Below are positions 51,433 through 59,687 of a stretch of DNA of 64,000 nt, piece after piece. Location of the stretch: IMG/VR virus record IMGVR_UViG_3300033233_000019, positions 34,913 through 98,912 of that record, one strand, 5' to 3'. Source of the stretch: a virus. The notes beneath the pieces are model-generated. The model searched no databases, was not told the DNA's origin, and saw nothing but the letters and a program-made list of their open reading frames with translations. The position numbers were made by a program, and so were the translations under genes. Every line of letters starts with the position of its first letter. Position 1 is the first letter of the stretch.

Positions 51433-52497
51433 ATGTCAACATGGAGTGTACCAACAAACAAACAGCAGACGGCAATTGTGGCTGGTCCATCATCTAGTCA
51501 GACATTAACTATGGGAACACCTATTGCCCATTCATTGCTGGTCTGTGTTGTGGCATGGACGGGAGCAGTTACCGTAACAATAGCCGACAGCGTAAACTCG
51601 TGGTTATCCATACCAACTATTACGAATGGTTCTAACCATGTGCAGATGTGGTACTGTTTGGACTCTCTTGCTTCAGCAAGTACATTGACAGCTACATTTT
51701 CTGCTAATGCTACTAACATACAAATTTTCAACGCAGAGTATCCAGTTGGTGCGACTAAACTGGCGATTACGGCAGCTTCGCAATCTGGAAGCATTACTAC
51801 TTATACCTGTTCGATAACAGAAGGTTCTCCTGTACTTGCTGGTATGCCGGTTGTTATCACTGGAATGGCCGATGCTGGCAACAATACGGGTGGTTCCAAC
51901 CCGGCATTCTTCATTATTCAATCTGTAGCTGGTGGTCCTCCGATTACCAGTTTCACGGTTGACAATCCTAATGGAGTTACTCGGGCAAGTCAAAGTGGCA
52001 CAGGAATTGTTGGACAGCAGCAAGGGTTAATTACTGTATCGGTTGATGCTGATTTACACACTGCTACAGGAACAAGCACTGCTCCATCAAGCGGCGCACC
52101 AATCATTACTTTTGGTGACGAATTGTGGATAGGATATGCTGATGCTGGAACATCCCTTACGTGGGCTGCTGCTGGTGGATCGCCATATACATTACGATCT
52201 ACAGCCGCAACAAGCAGAGGAGCATATGAAGATGTTCTGAATGCATCCGGGTCAGTTGCAGGAACGGCAACGTTCGCAATTACAAGCAATCCGTGGGAGG
52301 CAGGAGTAATTACTTTTTCGGTAAGCTCAGTTGGGACAAGTCTTACATTACCAGCAGTAGAATCAAACATATCAATGCAAGGTCCGCTAATAGCAACACC
52401 AAACGCTAGATATTCAATTAATACCGATCCAATGGGCAGTAGTAATTCGGGCTCTGGCAATGGAGTCGGTCAGATTTATCCAACAGGCAGGAATTAA
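51433..52497 (+). CDS. Last fibre-like protein of the late operon
   Basis: This 354-residue protein is rich in Thr, Ser, Ala and Gly. Its N-terminal about 115 residues resemble a jelly-roll-like domain, followed by GSITTYTCSITEGSPVLAGM. A related segment occurs in 50333-51424 (GPSPRVGMSIIVTGF near residue 70), suggesting a shared domain. It is the last + strand gene before the terminator. Confidence 0.55.
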   Translation: MSTWSVPTNKQQTAIVAGPSSSQTLTMGTPIAHSLLVCVVAWTGAVTVTIADSVNSWLSIPTITNGSNHVQMWYCLDSLASASTLTATFSANATNIQIFNAEYPVGATKLAITAASQSGSITTYTCSITEGSPVLAGMPVVITGMADAGNNTGGSNPAFFIIQSVAGGPPITSFTVDNPNGVTRASQSGTGIVGQQQGLITVSVDADLHTATGTSTAPSSGAPIITFGDELWIGYADAGTSLTWAAAGGSPYTLRSTAATSRGAYEDVLNASGSVAGTATFAITSNPWEAGVITFSVSSVGTSLTLPAVESNISMQGPLIATPNARYSINTDPMGSSNSGSGNGVGQIYPTGRN

Positions 52498-52514
52498 AAT
52501 ACGGAGAGGGAACA

Positions 52515-52544
52515 GGGCTATCGCAATAGCGATAGCCCTTTTTT
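52515..52544 (+). terminator. Strong rho-independent terminator
   Basis: GGGCTATCG at 52515-52523 pairs perfectly with CGATAGCCC at 52530-52538 over a 6-base loop, directly followed by six T. It ends the whole + strand late block. In the opposite direction no T-run follows, so it is one-sided. Confidence 0.9.
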
Positions 52545-52599
52545 CTTTTGCAGTTCGTTCATTTGCAGATTGGTTACATCGGTTACGACTCCGCGAAGA

Positions 52600-52956
52600 G
52601 TCAAGGGCTTGAACGTAATTGGACACCTCTCGAACCGCGGCATATTTGTCGTTGCGTGCAGTGCCTAGAGCCTCGTAAGACAAGAGGTCAGAAAGTGATG
52701 CGATCGTGCCCTCGATCTTGCTTGAGAGAAGCGCTTCGCGGCGGCTGAATGGCCCGATCAACAGATGCGGATTGGGCAATGTACGTGCCGTACCAGCGAG
52801 TTCGCTCAGTTTTCTGTCAGCCTCGCTGATTTGGGACGAAAGCTCCCACGTGGGTTCAATGATGGGCGGTAGATCGTTAGGAACAAAAGACCACAGGCCC
52901 TCAGTGTTCCGGACAAATTTACCGGGTTTGTTTTTTGAGAACGATTCAGTGTCCAT
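52600..52956 (-). pseudogene. Truncated Fic N-terminal domain, no catalytic core
   Basis: Residues 25-119 match the N-terminal domain of Fic (AMP-transferase) proteins: FVPNDLPP, SEADRKLSELAG, LPNPHLLIGPF, SRREALLSSKIEGT, VREVSNYVQALD. The motif SSKIEG (78-83) fits the inhibitory helix signature (S/T)xxxE(G/N). The catalytic HPFxxGNGR core is absent; after residue 119 the frame runs into unrelated sequence and the phage terminator, ending at 52414. It is either a relic of a bacterial gene or a retained inhibitor fragment. A good promoter precedes it. Confidence 0.7.
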
Positions 52957-52979
52957 CGGTCTATAAGCCTGCTTTTGGT

Positions 52980-53008
52980 ATTATCTGCTAATAAAAGATT
53001 GTTGGCAA
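52980..53008 (-). promoter_or_regulatory. Sigma70-type promoter for the Fic fragment
   Basis: Read on the - strand, TTGCCA (53008-53003) and GATAAT (52985-52980) are 17 bases apart, each five of six to consensus. Transcription would start about 16 bases before the Fic fragment start codon. Confidence 0.6.
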
Positions 53009-53121
53009 AACCTTTTATTATCCCTTGACAGCATGACCGCTCAAGCATGTAGTTATTTGGTAGCTTGGGGGTCACATGAACCACCTAACAAATAGGAAAG
53101 AATCCGAGTGGTGGGGGCCAT

Positions 53122-53895
53122 TCATGCGCCCTCGTTTTCGAGCAGCGGGCCCATATCTCCGAGGGAGGCATCCATCCATTCTTGATCTTCCTCGTCCAAC
53201 GCCGGAATCTGACATGCCGCCTCGACGTTGGGAATGCGCAGCGCGACACCGCGACGCACCCACGTATATGCGTTGACCATAGACCGCAGGCAGTCAGTCA
53301 GTTTTTCTAACACTTCGGGATAGATAGCAATGCTGTTGTCAAGCGCCATATTTAGGGAATCCAATCCAAACTGTCCACGAATGGCGTGATAGTTAAATTT
53401 CCAGCAACACTCTGCATCTTGCTGTTTGTCAGCATATTTAAGTTCCGCTGCAGCCAGTTGGGTCGTGAGGTCGGCGACCTTACGCAATGTCCAAGCCGTG
53501 AACATTGCCTGGTCACGAACGGCCGAGCCGAACGCGTCTGTGCCCTTATTGCGGAAGTCCGCTTCCAATTCGCAGATTGACTCGCGTGTGAGGCGCTGCA
53601 CAACATCCTGCGGAACAACAGCCCTGGCGAATTGCGACATCGCAAGCGTTAGAGCGAAATACTTCGGGAATACTACTTCATACACCCGATCATATTCTGC
53701 CGCTGTCTTGGTTTCGATCACGGTCAGCAAAAGTCGCTTTACTTCATCCGACATTCCCTTAAATACTTCACCTGCGGTTGCGGATAGCGCACGTGTCGAA
53801 TCCTTCGAGCGCGACGCCAAGAAAGCCAGCACGCCGTCAAGCCTCTCGCCACTGAGAGCTAGCTTCGCTTCGTCCATGGTCGCAGCAGGGTTCAT
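53122..53895 (-). CDS. Unknown helical protein
   Basis: This 257-residue, mainly alpha-helical protein has SD AGGAACC. The sequence has no transmembrane segment and no recognised motif, apart from a CC pair near 158. It is the last complete gene of the - strand block and is separated by about 165 bases from the Fic fragment. Base composition looks somewhat more GC-rich than the late genes by eye. Confidence 0.6.
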   Translation of the reverse strand: MNPAATMDEAKLALSGERLDGVLAFLASRSKDSTRALSATAGEVFKGMSDEVKRLLLTVIETKTAAEYDRVYEVVFPKYFALTLAMSQFARAVVPQDVVQRLTRESICELEADFRNKGTDAFGSAVRDQAMFTAWTLRKVADLTTQLAAAELKYADKQQDAECCWKFNYHAIRGQFGLDSLNMALDNSIAIYPEVLEKLTDCLRSMVNAYTWVRRGVALRIPNVEAACQIPALDEEDQEWMDASLGDMGPLLENEGA

Positions 53896-53948
53896 TGGTT
53901 CCTACGCCTCATTCAATGCAGATTTTTCCGACAAGTATGTAACGAAGA

Positions 53949-54149
53949 TCACCGCTGTTTGTGCCAACGAGCACGATTTGCCTTCAAAGTAATCTTGCGT
54001 CGTTCATCCGGTGATGCACGTGCAGCGCCACCGGCGCGGCCGTCGAGGTAATGACGAGTGGTGTAGATTTGGGCGTCGAGCGTGTTACGCTGCGTTAGCG
54101 TCATTAGCAGGAGCCACAGAACGACCAGCAATCGAAACAGAGTCTTCAT
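53949..54149 (-). CDS. Small secreted or membrane-anchored protein
   Basis: This 66-residue protein has an N-terminal hydrophobic signal (LFRLLVVLWLLLMTL) followed by a basic tail rich in Arg. SD AAGGGG is good. It could be an exported toxin, a lysis factor or a membrane anchor. Confidence 0.5.
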   Translation of the reverse strand: MKTLFRLLVVLWLLLMTLTQRNTLDAQIYTTRHYLDGRAGGAARASPDERRKITLKANRARWHKQR

Positions 54150-54162
54150 TTAGCCCCTTCAG

Positions 54163-54828
54163 TCAGCAGCCCGCAACCTTCACCTTCGTGTCAGGCACAA
54201 CTTTGAACTCGCACAGGACAGCTTCGTCGTACATGTCCATGTCCATCTTTTGCGCGTAGTGATCTGTAATCCACATCCGACCACCTACCGTCTTGATCGC
54301 CCACCACTGGTTATCGTTTGTGTTGTACGCCACAGCGTAGCCTAGAGGCATTCCGTCGCACGTCTCGTCCTGCTTGACCACCATTGCGTTCTGGAAGTAG
54401 GGCGGAAACGGAGGAAGTCTGTCGTCATATGCTGGCGCGGAGTATTCCTGAACGATGTTCATATCGTTTAAGAACAACTCATTGTACCGTTCAAGCTCTC
54501 CCCGCCATGCCACACGAAGCTTGATCCACGGGCCTTTGCCGCCAGAACTCTTCGCCAGATACGGAACGCCATTGTCACGGTTGGGCATTTGCTTGGTCGG
54601 CTTATCGCAGACCGTGTTAGCGCAGTTATCGCAGTCCGAACAATCCTCGCCTTCAAACTCGTTCAGGATGCCAACGGCCAGCACGTCCCATGGCTCGATG
54701 TTTCCGGTCTTGTCGAGTCCAATGATCTTCGGGTTGAGCAGCCACGAAGGGAACGGCGGCACGTTTGGATATGGGGAGGGTACAGGTTTTGGTTCCCGTG
54801 CGTCAAATTCTTCTTCAAGTGTCTTCAT
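54163..54828 (-). CDS. Cys-cluster protein of unknown function
   Basis: This 221-residue protein has a dense Cys motif at about residues 63-74 (CSDCDNCANTVC) that could bind zinc or an iron-sulfur centre. A Pro-rich N-terminus and a compact C-terminal half surround it. Its start overlaps the previous small zinc-ribbon gene by ATGA. Confidence 0.55.
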   Translation of the reverse strand: MKTLEEEFDAREPKPVPSPYPNVPPFPSWLLNPKIIGLDKTGNIEPWDVLAVGILNEFEGEDCSDCDNCANTVCDKPTKQMPNRDNGVPYLAKSSGGKGPWIKLRVAWRGELERYNELFLNDMNIVQEYSAPAYDDRLPPFPPYFQNAMVVKQDETCDGMPLGYAVAYNTNDNQWWAIKTVGGRMWITDHYAQKMDMDMYDEAVLCEFKVVPDTKVKVAGC

Positions 54829-54965
54829 TTGTTTTCCTTATAAAGTTCGCATCCCTTTACTCCCATCGACCATTGACAATTCTTTGATGGGCAGTAATGA
54901 CCAACGCAGTCTTTACGCAGCTTGGCACCACAGTATTTGCATCGTACTTCGTGCGTACACTTCAT
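54825..54965 (-). CDS. 46-residue zinc-ribbon protein
   Basis: This short ORF encodes CKYCG, then CVGHYC and CQW, giving at least four Cys and two His in a zinc-ribbon-like pattern. ATGA overlaps join it to the genes on both sides (54962-55231 and 54163-54828). It is too short for many gene finders but fits the operon exactly. Confidence 0.55.
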   Translation of the reverse strand: MKCTHEVRCKYCGAKLRKDCVGHYCPSKNCQWSMGVKGCELYKENK

Positions 54966-55231
54966 TGGAAAATCTCAATCAACATGTCCATGTAGTTCAG
55001 CACTTCCGAAAAGCCACATGAGTGACCTTCAGACCAAGCGTAGCTCACAACCTTTGCAGCGTAACGCTCTGGCACTCCGCTGTTGATCACATAGGCTCTG
55101 GCATCAGCGTAGAACTTGTCCATCAAGCTCGATTGGTCTGCTCGATACGCTTCTCTGTTGTCCTTGTAGGGCAACTTAGTTTCATACGCGCCAGAACGAA
55201 CTCTGTCTTCAAAACATTTTTCTTCGATCAC
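54962..55231 (-). CDS. Unknown small protein
   Basis: This 89-residue helical, charged protein (MIEEKCFEDRVRSGAYETK) is overlapped by 4 bases with the lysin gene on its 5' side and the zinc-ribbon gene on its 3' side. Function unknown. Confidence 0.55.
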   Translation of the reverse strand: MIEEKCFEDRVRSGAYETKLPYKDNREAYRADQSSLMDKFYADARAYVINSGVPERYAAKVVSYAWSEGHSCGFSEVLNYMDMLIEIFQ

Positions 55232-55737
55232 CGCGATCCTCCATCGGCCATGTACATGTCGTAAACTGCAATCACCTTTTCAGCACGCTTCGGATCAGTT
55301 GACCATTTGGCGCTGACACACTTGACGTATGTCACGCTGTCAGTCGCGTTAAGAGCGTCCATGTAGTGCTCAAAGCCTGAGACAGTTGATAGCCTCACGA
55401 GTGTGTCCTGACGATCCTTGAAGCACGAAGGCCAATCAGGATACACAATCCATCCTGCCACAACTTGAATCCAACCGTCAAGAACACCATCCGGCGTTCC
55501 CATCGCTTGCTCTTTAGGAATACCGACATACTCTCGCGTAGGCAGGTTGTGCGTGCCGTAAATCGCGTGCTTGTGCTGCTTCATTCCGAACAGATTGTTG
55601 TCTGACCGGGCTAACGCGGACGTTCCGTAGCCTGACTCTAGCGCAGCTTCGCACGCTGCCATCGTAGGAAAGATGCAGCCAGCGTCTTCTGCGGCTTTAG
55701 CTGCTCTATCCAGAAATGCTCGATTGTGGTTCTGCAC
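55228..55737 (-). CDS. GH73-like N-acetylglucosaminidase (lysin)
   Basis: This 169-residue protein has the FlgJ/GH73 signature ALESGYGTSALARSDNNLFG, with catalytic Glu at about residue 34, and the DWPSCFKDRQDTL segment typical of the family. It cleaves the glycan strand of peptidoglycan. No signal peptide is seen, so it is probably released by a holin. It lies on the early/middle strand, away from the + strand lysis genes. Confidence 0.8.
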   Translation of the reverse strand: MQNHNRAFLDRAAKAAEDAGCIFPTMAACEAALESGYGTSALARSDNNLFGMKQHKHAIYGTHNLPTREYVGIPKEQAMGTPDGVLDGWIQVVAGWIVYPDWPSCFKDRQDTLVRLSTVSGFEHYMDALNATDSVTYVKCVSAKWSTDPKRAEKVIAVYDMYMADGGSR

Positions 55738-55909
55738 GCTGCGCCTCTTTGCTTTCTAGGTAGGGATCAATCTCCACGACCAAGTTTCCCTGCATATCCC
55801 AATACTGCTCGATCCTGCGGCACGGATCGCCTTTGATGCCTTCACCGCGAACTGTTAGACGAGTGCGAATCATTTGCACAACCGCCACGTCACGAAACTT
55901 GTTTTCCAT
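55706..55909 (-). CDS. Small conserved-looking phage protein
   Basis: This 67-residue protein includes VVQMIRTRLTVRGEGIKGDP and IEQYWDMQGNLVVEIDP, a pattern recalling short proteins common in phage early regions. It overlaps the lysin gene by 32 bases. Function unknown. Confidence 0.55.
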   Translation of the reverse strand: MENKFRDVAVVQMIRTRLTVRGEGIKGDPCRRIEQYWDMQGNLVVEIDPYLESKEAQRAEPQSSISG

Positions 55910-56049
55910 TATCTACCTATCGCTTTCTCGACAAGGTTTAGCACGCGATTCAGAAACCACGCCACGCCAAGAGCGTAGGCGGCAATCACGATAATCCACA
56001 TGCTGAAAATCGCAAGCACGGCTTTCGTTGCTGTTCTCACTTTCATCAT
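55909..56049 (-). CDS. Small membrane protein
   Basis: This 46-residue protein is mostly one transmembrane helix (AIFSMWIIVIAAYALGVAWF) with a basic start. Its stop overlaps the next start as TAATG. Position beside the lysin gene makes a holin-like role possible. Two adjacent ATG starts are available. Confidence 0.5.
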   Translation of the reverse strand: MMKVRTATKAVLAIFSMWIIVIAAYALGVAWFLNRVLNLVEKAIGR

Positions 56050-56058
56050 GGCTACAGT

Positions 56059-56268
56059 CTACACCTTTTCAGGCTTTCTGTCAAGGTTTTTCTGAACGAT
56101 CACCTTGCACTTCCGGCTGCATCGTGGACAATGCCATGTGCCAAGCGTTGCCTCATCGAATTTATCTTCAGCCTTATCTTCCTTGCTACGTTCGCAAGGT
56201 TCTTTGTCGGCCTGAACATTGCAGCACACGCTGATGTACAGGTTAACTGGATTTTTGGACTTGCTCAT
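56059..56268 (-). CDS. Small zinc-ribbon protein
   Basis: This 69-residue basic protein has CC and CE pairs in the first half and HCPRC..CKV later, consistent with a zinc ribbon. SD GGAGAAAG is good. It starts within the last codons of recA. Confidence 0.55.
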   Translation of the reverse strand: MSKSKNPVNLYISVCCNVQADKEPCERSKEDKAEDKFDEATLGTWHCPRCSRKCKVIVQKNLDRKPEKV

Positions 56269-57283
56269 TTGCTTTCTCCTTTTGTTCCTTGATCGTCCTG
56301 CTGATTTCCTGAGTCACCTTTTTCATTAGCGACTTTCTAAGCTTGAGTACTTCTATGGTTTTTGGTAGACCTTGGCCGATGTTCGCACCTTGGAACCGAT
56401 ACCATGCACCAGCCTGATTGATTACTTCCAGCGTGACACCGTACTCAACAAGACTCTTCATCGTGTCGAATCCTGATCCGTAAATCAAGTCAATGTCGGT
56501 TTCCTTCAACGGTGTACCGACTTTGTTCTTCACGCACTTGATGTGAATCTTGTGGCCGATTACGTCGTTGCCTTCCTTGAGTACGTCACGGCGTCTCGTG
56601 TCGAGCCTTACACTCGCGTAGAACTTGAGCGCCCTGCCGCCCGTTGTGGTTTCAGGACTGCCGAACATGACGCCGATCTTTTCACGAATCTGGTTGATGA
56701 AGATCACCGTCACCTGATTCTTCGCACAGATTCCGGTTAGCTTCCGGCACGCCTGAGACATTAGACGAGCCTGTAATCCCATGTGACTGTCGCCCATGTC
56801 GCCTTCTAGCTCCGCACGCGGAACTAACGCGGCAACGGAATCGACAATGATAAGTGTGACCGTCTGTGACTCGACCAACGCTTCCACAGTATCGAGAGCG
56901 TCCTCACCAGAATCCGGCTGACTAACAACAAGATCATCGACGTTCACTCCTAGCGTGTTCGCGTATGTCGGATCGAGTGCGTGCTCTGCGTCTACAAACG
57001 CGCAGATGCCGCCGTTCTTTTGCTCACATCCGATGATGTGAAGCGCCAGAGTAGTCTTGCCACTCGACTCAGGGCCGAATATTTCAATAATTCGACCACG
57101 GGGAATCCCGCCTGTTCCAATGACACCAGAATCCAAAGTAGGAAGCTGAGTGCAGATAGAGGGAATATCAAGTCCAACCTTATCCCCCAATCGGACTAGC
57201 GATGTTGTTGTCTTCAGCTTCTCGTTGAGGGTCTTCTCCAATTCGCGTAGGCTCTTGAACAGGCTTTCCTTGGTTTCCGCCAT
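56243..57283 (-). CDS. recA: RecA recombinase
   Basis: This 346-residue protein has Walker A GPESSGKT at residues 70-77, the [11 protein letters not shown] segment after Walker B (LIIVDS), and [21 protein letters not shown] (loop L2 region). The length matches bacterial RecA, and the N-terminus aligns with E. coli RecA without extra residues. It would promote strand exchange and repair of phage DNA, including cuts made by homing nucleases. It overlaps the upstream gene by 104 bases. Confidence 0.93.
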   Translation of the reverse strand: MAETKESLFKSLRELEKTLNEKLKTTTSLVRLGDKVGLDIPSICTQLPTLDSGVIGTGGIPRGRIIEIFGPESSGKTTLALHIIGCEQKNGGICAFVDAEHALDPTYANTLGVNVDDLVVSQPDSGEDALDTVEALVESQTVTLIIVDSVAALVPRAELEGDMGDSHMGLQARLMSQACRKLTGICAKNQVTVIFINQIREKIGVMFGSPETTTGGRALKFYASVRLDTRRRDVLKEGNDVIGHKIHIKCVKNKVGTPLKETDIDLIYGSGFDTMKSLVEYGVTLEVINQAGAWYRFQGANIGQGLPKTIEVLKLRKSLMKKVTQEISRTIKEQKEKANEQVQKSS

Positions 57284-57710
57284 TCGATCCTTTCTCGTCG
57301 GCAGCTTTCCAGCTTGCGACTGTGCTCATAAACCGCAAAAACATTTTGGTGAACTTCGCGCCGCGTAACGCTGGCAGCATGTTCTTGCCATTCGGACTGC
57401 GCCACAACTCGTCGAGCGACTTCGTGAACTCACCGTTCTCGTTGAAGTACGCGAACCAGCAGAACTGGCAATTCGTTCGTGGCTCTTGACCAGTGAACTT
57501 GTGACCGCACGCTGCGACTCGCTTGTGCTGCACAGTGAAGAACTGACGCATCATTTTCTTGTACTCGCGCAGACCCGGCACTTTTTCAATTACTTCTGGT
57601 GTAGGCTTCACGCCCTCTTCGGCCACAACGTCTGATGGCGGCACGCCAATGATGTGTTCTGGCACCGCATCTAGTATCGCCTTGACTTGTTCCTTCGTGC
57701 TATCGTCCAC
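57180..57710 (-). CDS. Unknown protein with Cys/His cluster
   Basis: This 176-residue protein starts with GTG at 57710 (SD AAAGAGGAG). A possible zinc site is formed by CGHKF near residue 68 and CQFC near residue 80. The last third is hydrophilic. It overlaps the start of recA by 104 bases in another frame; the recA start is fixed by family length, so the overlap appears real. Confidence 0.6.
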   Translation of the reverse strand: MDDSTKEQVKAILDAVPEHIIGVPPSDVVAEEGVKPTPEVIEKVPGLREYKKMMRQFFTVQHKRVAACGHKFTGQEPRTNCQFCWFAYFNENGEFTKSLDELWRSPNGKNMLPALRGAKFTKMFLRFMSTVASWKAADEKGSNGGNQGKPVQEPTRIGEDPQREAEDNNIASPIGG

Positions 57711-57870
57711 GTTTGCGCTCCTCTTTCGTAATGATGTGACGTTCTTGTGCCGTTAACTGCGGCGGAATGATTCCGAACTTTTGCAGGATCATACGCTTCT
57801 CTTCCTTGCCAAGTTCATCGTCTCCGATTTCCAGTGCCATTTGCTGTTTTAGTCCGTCGATGATAGTCAT
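57700..57870 (-). CDS. Small charged protein
   Basis: This 56-residue protein (MTIIDGLKQQMALEIGDD...) is overlapped by 11 bases by the next gene and starts with a 4-base overlap of the metallopeptidase-like gene. Helical and basic at the end. Function unknown. Confidence 0.5.
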   Translation of the reverse strand: MTIIDGLKQQMALEIGDDELGKEEKRMILQKFGIIPPQLTAQERHIITKEERKRGR

Positions 57871-58313
57871 TTCTTCTTTCTCCTAGACCGCTTGAAAATC
57901 TGGTGAGCAATGTCTTCGTATAAATTGCCGATAGCGAAGGCAAAAAATTCTTGGCTTTCGATGGTCACAGGGATGTTGTTGAAGTCCCATATCTTGATGA
58001 TCGTGTGAACTAATTCGTGGATAAGAGTCCCTTGACCAGAGATTGTCCAATCAAAGTCGCTGACAGCAACAGCCCATTCACGGGGTGTTCCTTTGATATC
58101 CCACGAAGTTGAAAACGCCGCGAAGTTATCATCGAACTCGTCTCGCGGTTCTTTGGCAAGCGTGCCGCCCTTCTTCTCGATGTACTTTGCCAGCCAAGCA
58201 TTGAATTGCTTATTGTTGTAGTTGATGAAGACATGCACAGGTCTTTGGAAGATACAATCCTTCACCTTGAAACAAAGTTTACCGGGTTTGGGTCGTCCTT
58301 TAGCCTTTGGCAT
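57867..58313 (-). CDS. Metallopeptidase-like protein (HELVH)
   Basis: This 148-residue protein has a zincin-like HELVH near residue 100, followed about 20 residues later by Glu residues in ESQEFFAFAIG that could be the third ligand. The second ATG (58313) is preferred because AGGA lies at proper distance; the first is at 58319. Its substrate is unknown; similar small zincins occur in phage early regions. Confidence 0.55.
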   Translation of the reverse strand: MPKAKGRPKPGKLCFKVKDCIFQRPVHVFINYNNKQFNAWLAKYIEKKGGTLAKEPRDEFDDNFAAFSTSWDIKGTPREWAVAVSDFDWTISGQGTLIHELVHTIIKIWDFNNIPVTIESQEFFAFAIGNLYEDIAHQIFKRSRRKKK

Positions 58314-58674
58314 GTCCATTCCTAATGCTGATGAAGTACTTCGCTGTCGGCCAAATGTGATTCTGAATGAAGGCCAAGCCGATGCGCTGTTCGTAATAGT
58401 TCTTCTGCTCTTTGTCTAGTTCCTCTTTGCCCAAGAGAAACGTGCCGGCGAACTTTCGGATCATGGCATCGTCGTGTATGATCGCGCTGATGGTGTTCTC
58501 AACGTCGCAAACAAAATCACTTGCTGACGGTCTGGCCGGATTGGGTGTCCCACCGCCACCATATCGCTGCTCTTCCGTGTTCTGAGCAATCAATTTTGAC
58601 TTGTACTTCAGCTTCTCGTACTGCTCTAACACATCGTTGAACGCCAACAAATTTCGATTCGTCTGTCTCGACAT
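58300..58674 (-). CDS. Unknown helical protein
   Basis: This 124-residue protein has a Gly-rich loop (RYGGGGTPNPARPS) between two helical parts. It overlaps the metallopeptidase-like gene by about 14-20 bases, implying coupling. No family recognised. Confidence 0.5.
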   Translation of the reverse strand: MSRQTNRNLLAFNDVLEQYEKLKYKSKLIAQNTEEQRYGGGGTPNPARPSASDFVCDVENTISAIIHDDAMIRKFAGTFLLGKEELDKEQKNYYEQRIGLAFIQNHIWPTAKYFISIRNGHAKG

Positions 58675-58675
58675 T

Positions 58676-59044
58676 CTATCCTTTCGGCCCGTACTTCATA
58701 ATGCGTTTGACCTTGGCTTGACCAAGAAGTCCGTAAACCTTTCGGCCCAACGCTTGAACTGCTGGCGGGTTGTCGAGGTAGTCTGCCGCTGCTCTGAGCA
58801 ACGCAGGATCGTCGTTGAAGTAACCCAACCCTTTGTTCATTGTCATAGTGAGCAATCCCCGGATCAAACCGTCGCCATGCCGATGATCGATATTCAGACG
58901 CAGGTTGAGCGGACGTTTACCGGAGATTGCACACTTCCCACCTTGTGCTGCCGTCATCTTCCTGAAGTCGTCAGGCGTTAAACGATATAGCTTCCACAAT
59001 CTAGCCGCCCAACTCTTCGATGTTTTCTTCGTCTTTGGTGTCAT
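58676..59044 (-). CDS. Degenerate endonuclease VII-like protein
   Basis: This 122-residue protein has the family phrase LYRLTPDDFRKMTAAQGGKC, IDHRHGDGLIRGLL and NKGLGYFNDDPALL, but the second, third and fourth zinc Cys positions are replaced (AISG, TMTM). The HNH Asp/His and Asn remain. It may have lost zinc yet kept its fold, or be dying. It is placed within a run of unknown small genes. Confidence 0.7.
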   Translation of the reverse strand: MTPKTKKTSKSWAARLWKLYRLTPDDFRKMTAAQGGKCAISGKRPLNLRLNIDHRHGDGLIRGLLTMTMNKGLGYFNDDPALLRAAADYLDNPPAVQALGRKVYGLLGQAKVKRIMKYGPKG

Positions 59045-59535
59045 AGCAGCCCCAAGTCGATTATCTTGAACTCGCCCTCGCGGGTCTGCATGATGTTGTA
59101 GCCAGCTATGTCACGATCATCGCCTTCGTCGTCGAAGATCGCATCGGCAACTTGCTGAAGAACGTGTCCCACAAATACAGCCTTGCTCTGTCCTACTTTG
59201 TGGTAGTAATCCGTCAACAACACACCATTCCGTGTGTCCGCATAATACATGGCCGGAATGAAAGGTCGAAGCGCGGCGAACTTCTGTATCCGCGTAATCT
59301 TCCTGATTACGTAGATTTCATGGCGTGCGTGCTCAAGGTTTCCCTCTTTCGATGCGCCACTAATTGGGAACTTCACAACCAGCCGATTCGCTGAGTCCTG
59401 CTTGTTGATTGCGTACACTTCTCTGAACGCACCACTGGCAAGACGTGTGAGACTCAAGCCAATGTTACGAGCCTCTTTAGCGGTCTTTGGTTTGTACTCT
59501 TTGAACAGCTTAATGATTTCAGTTTTCGTGCTCAC
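59041..59535 (-). CDS. Protein-kinase-like protein
   Basis: This 164-residue protein starts with GTG (GTGA overlap). It has an N-lobe-like FREVYAI and VVKFP (lysine strand), a central helix HARHEIYVIRKI, then a compressed catalytic loop DIAGYNIM (Asp and Asn spaced as in D-x4-N) and a metal motif IDLG. It is short for a kinase, and the C-lobe is almost absent after IDLG. It could modify host proteins during takeover; activity unproven. Confidence 0.55.
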   Translation of the reverse strand: MSTKTEIIKLFKEYKPKTAKEARNIGLSLTRLASGAFREVYAINKQDSANRLVVKFPISGASKEGNLEHARHEIYVIRKITRIQKFAALRPFIPAMYYADTRNGVLLTDYYHKVGQSKAVFVGHVLQQVADAIFDDEGDDRDIAGYNIMQTREGEFKIIDLGLL

Positions 59536-59687
59536 TTGGCTTCCTTTACCAGCTTTCCTGCACGCTTGATAGCTTCACGTAACCGCTTGGCCGCAGATGC
59601 ACTCAGCTTCGATTCAGGAAGCCATTGGATCACGATGTTCCCGGCCCGTATGAGCATTCTCAGGTCTACCACTCGTAGCCCGGACAT
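59532..59687 (-). CDS. 51-residue basic protein
   Basis: This short ORF encodes MSGLRVVDLRMLIRAGN and a Lys/Arg-rich helix. It overlaps the neighbours by one to four bases (TAATG-like with 59687 and GTGA with 59535), a fit that supports it as real. Unknown function. Confidence 0.5.
   Translation of the reverse strand: MSGLRVVDLRMLIRAGNIVIQWLPESKLSASAAKRLREAIKRAGKLVKEAK

Noticed and set aside
53426-55021. Long + strand ORFs (188 codons each) opposite the - strand genes at 53122 and 54163
   Set aside because: The - strand genes have SDs and chained overlaps, and the + strand readings lack both.
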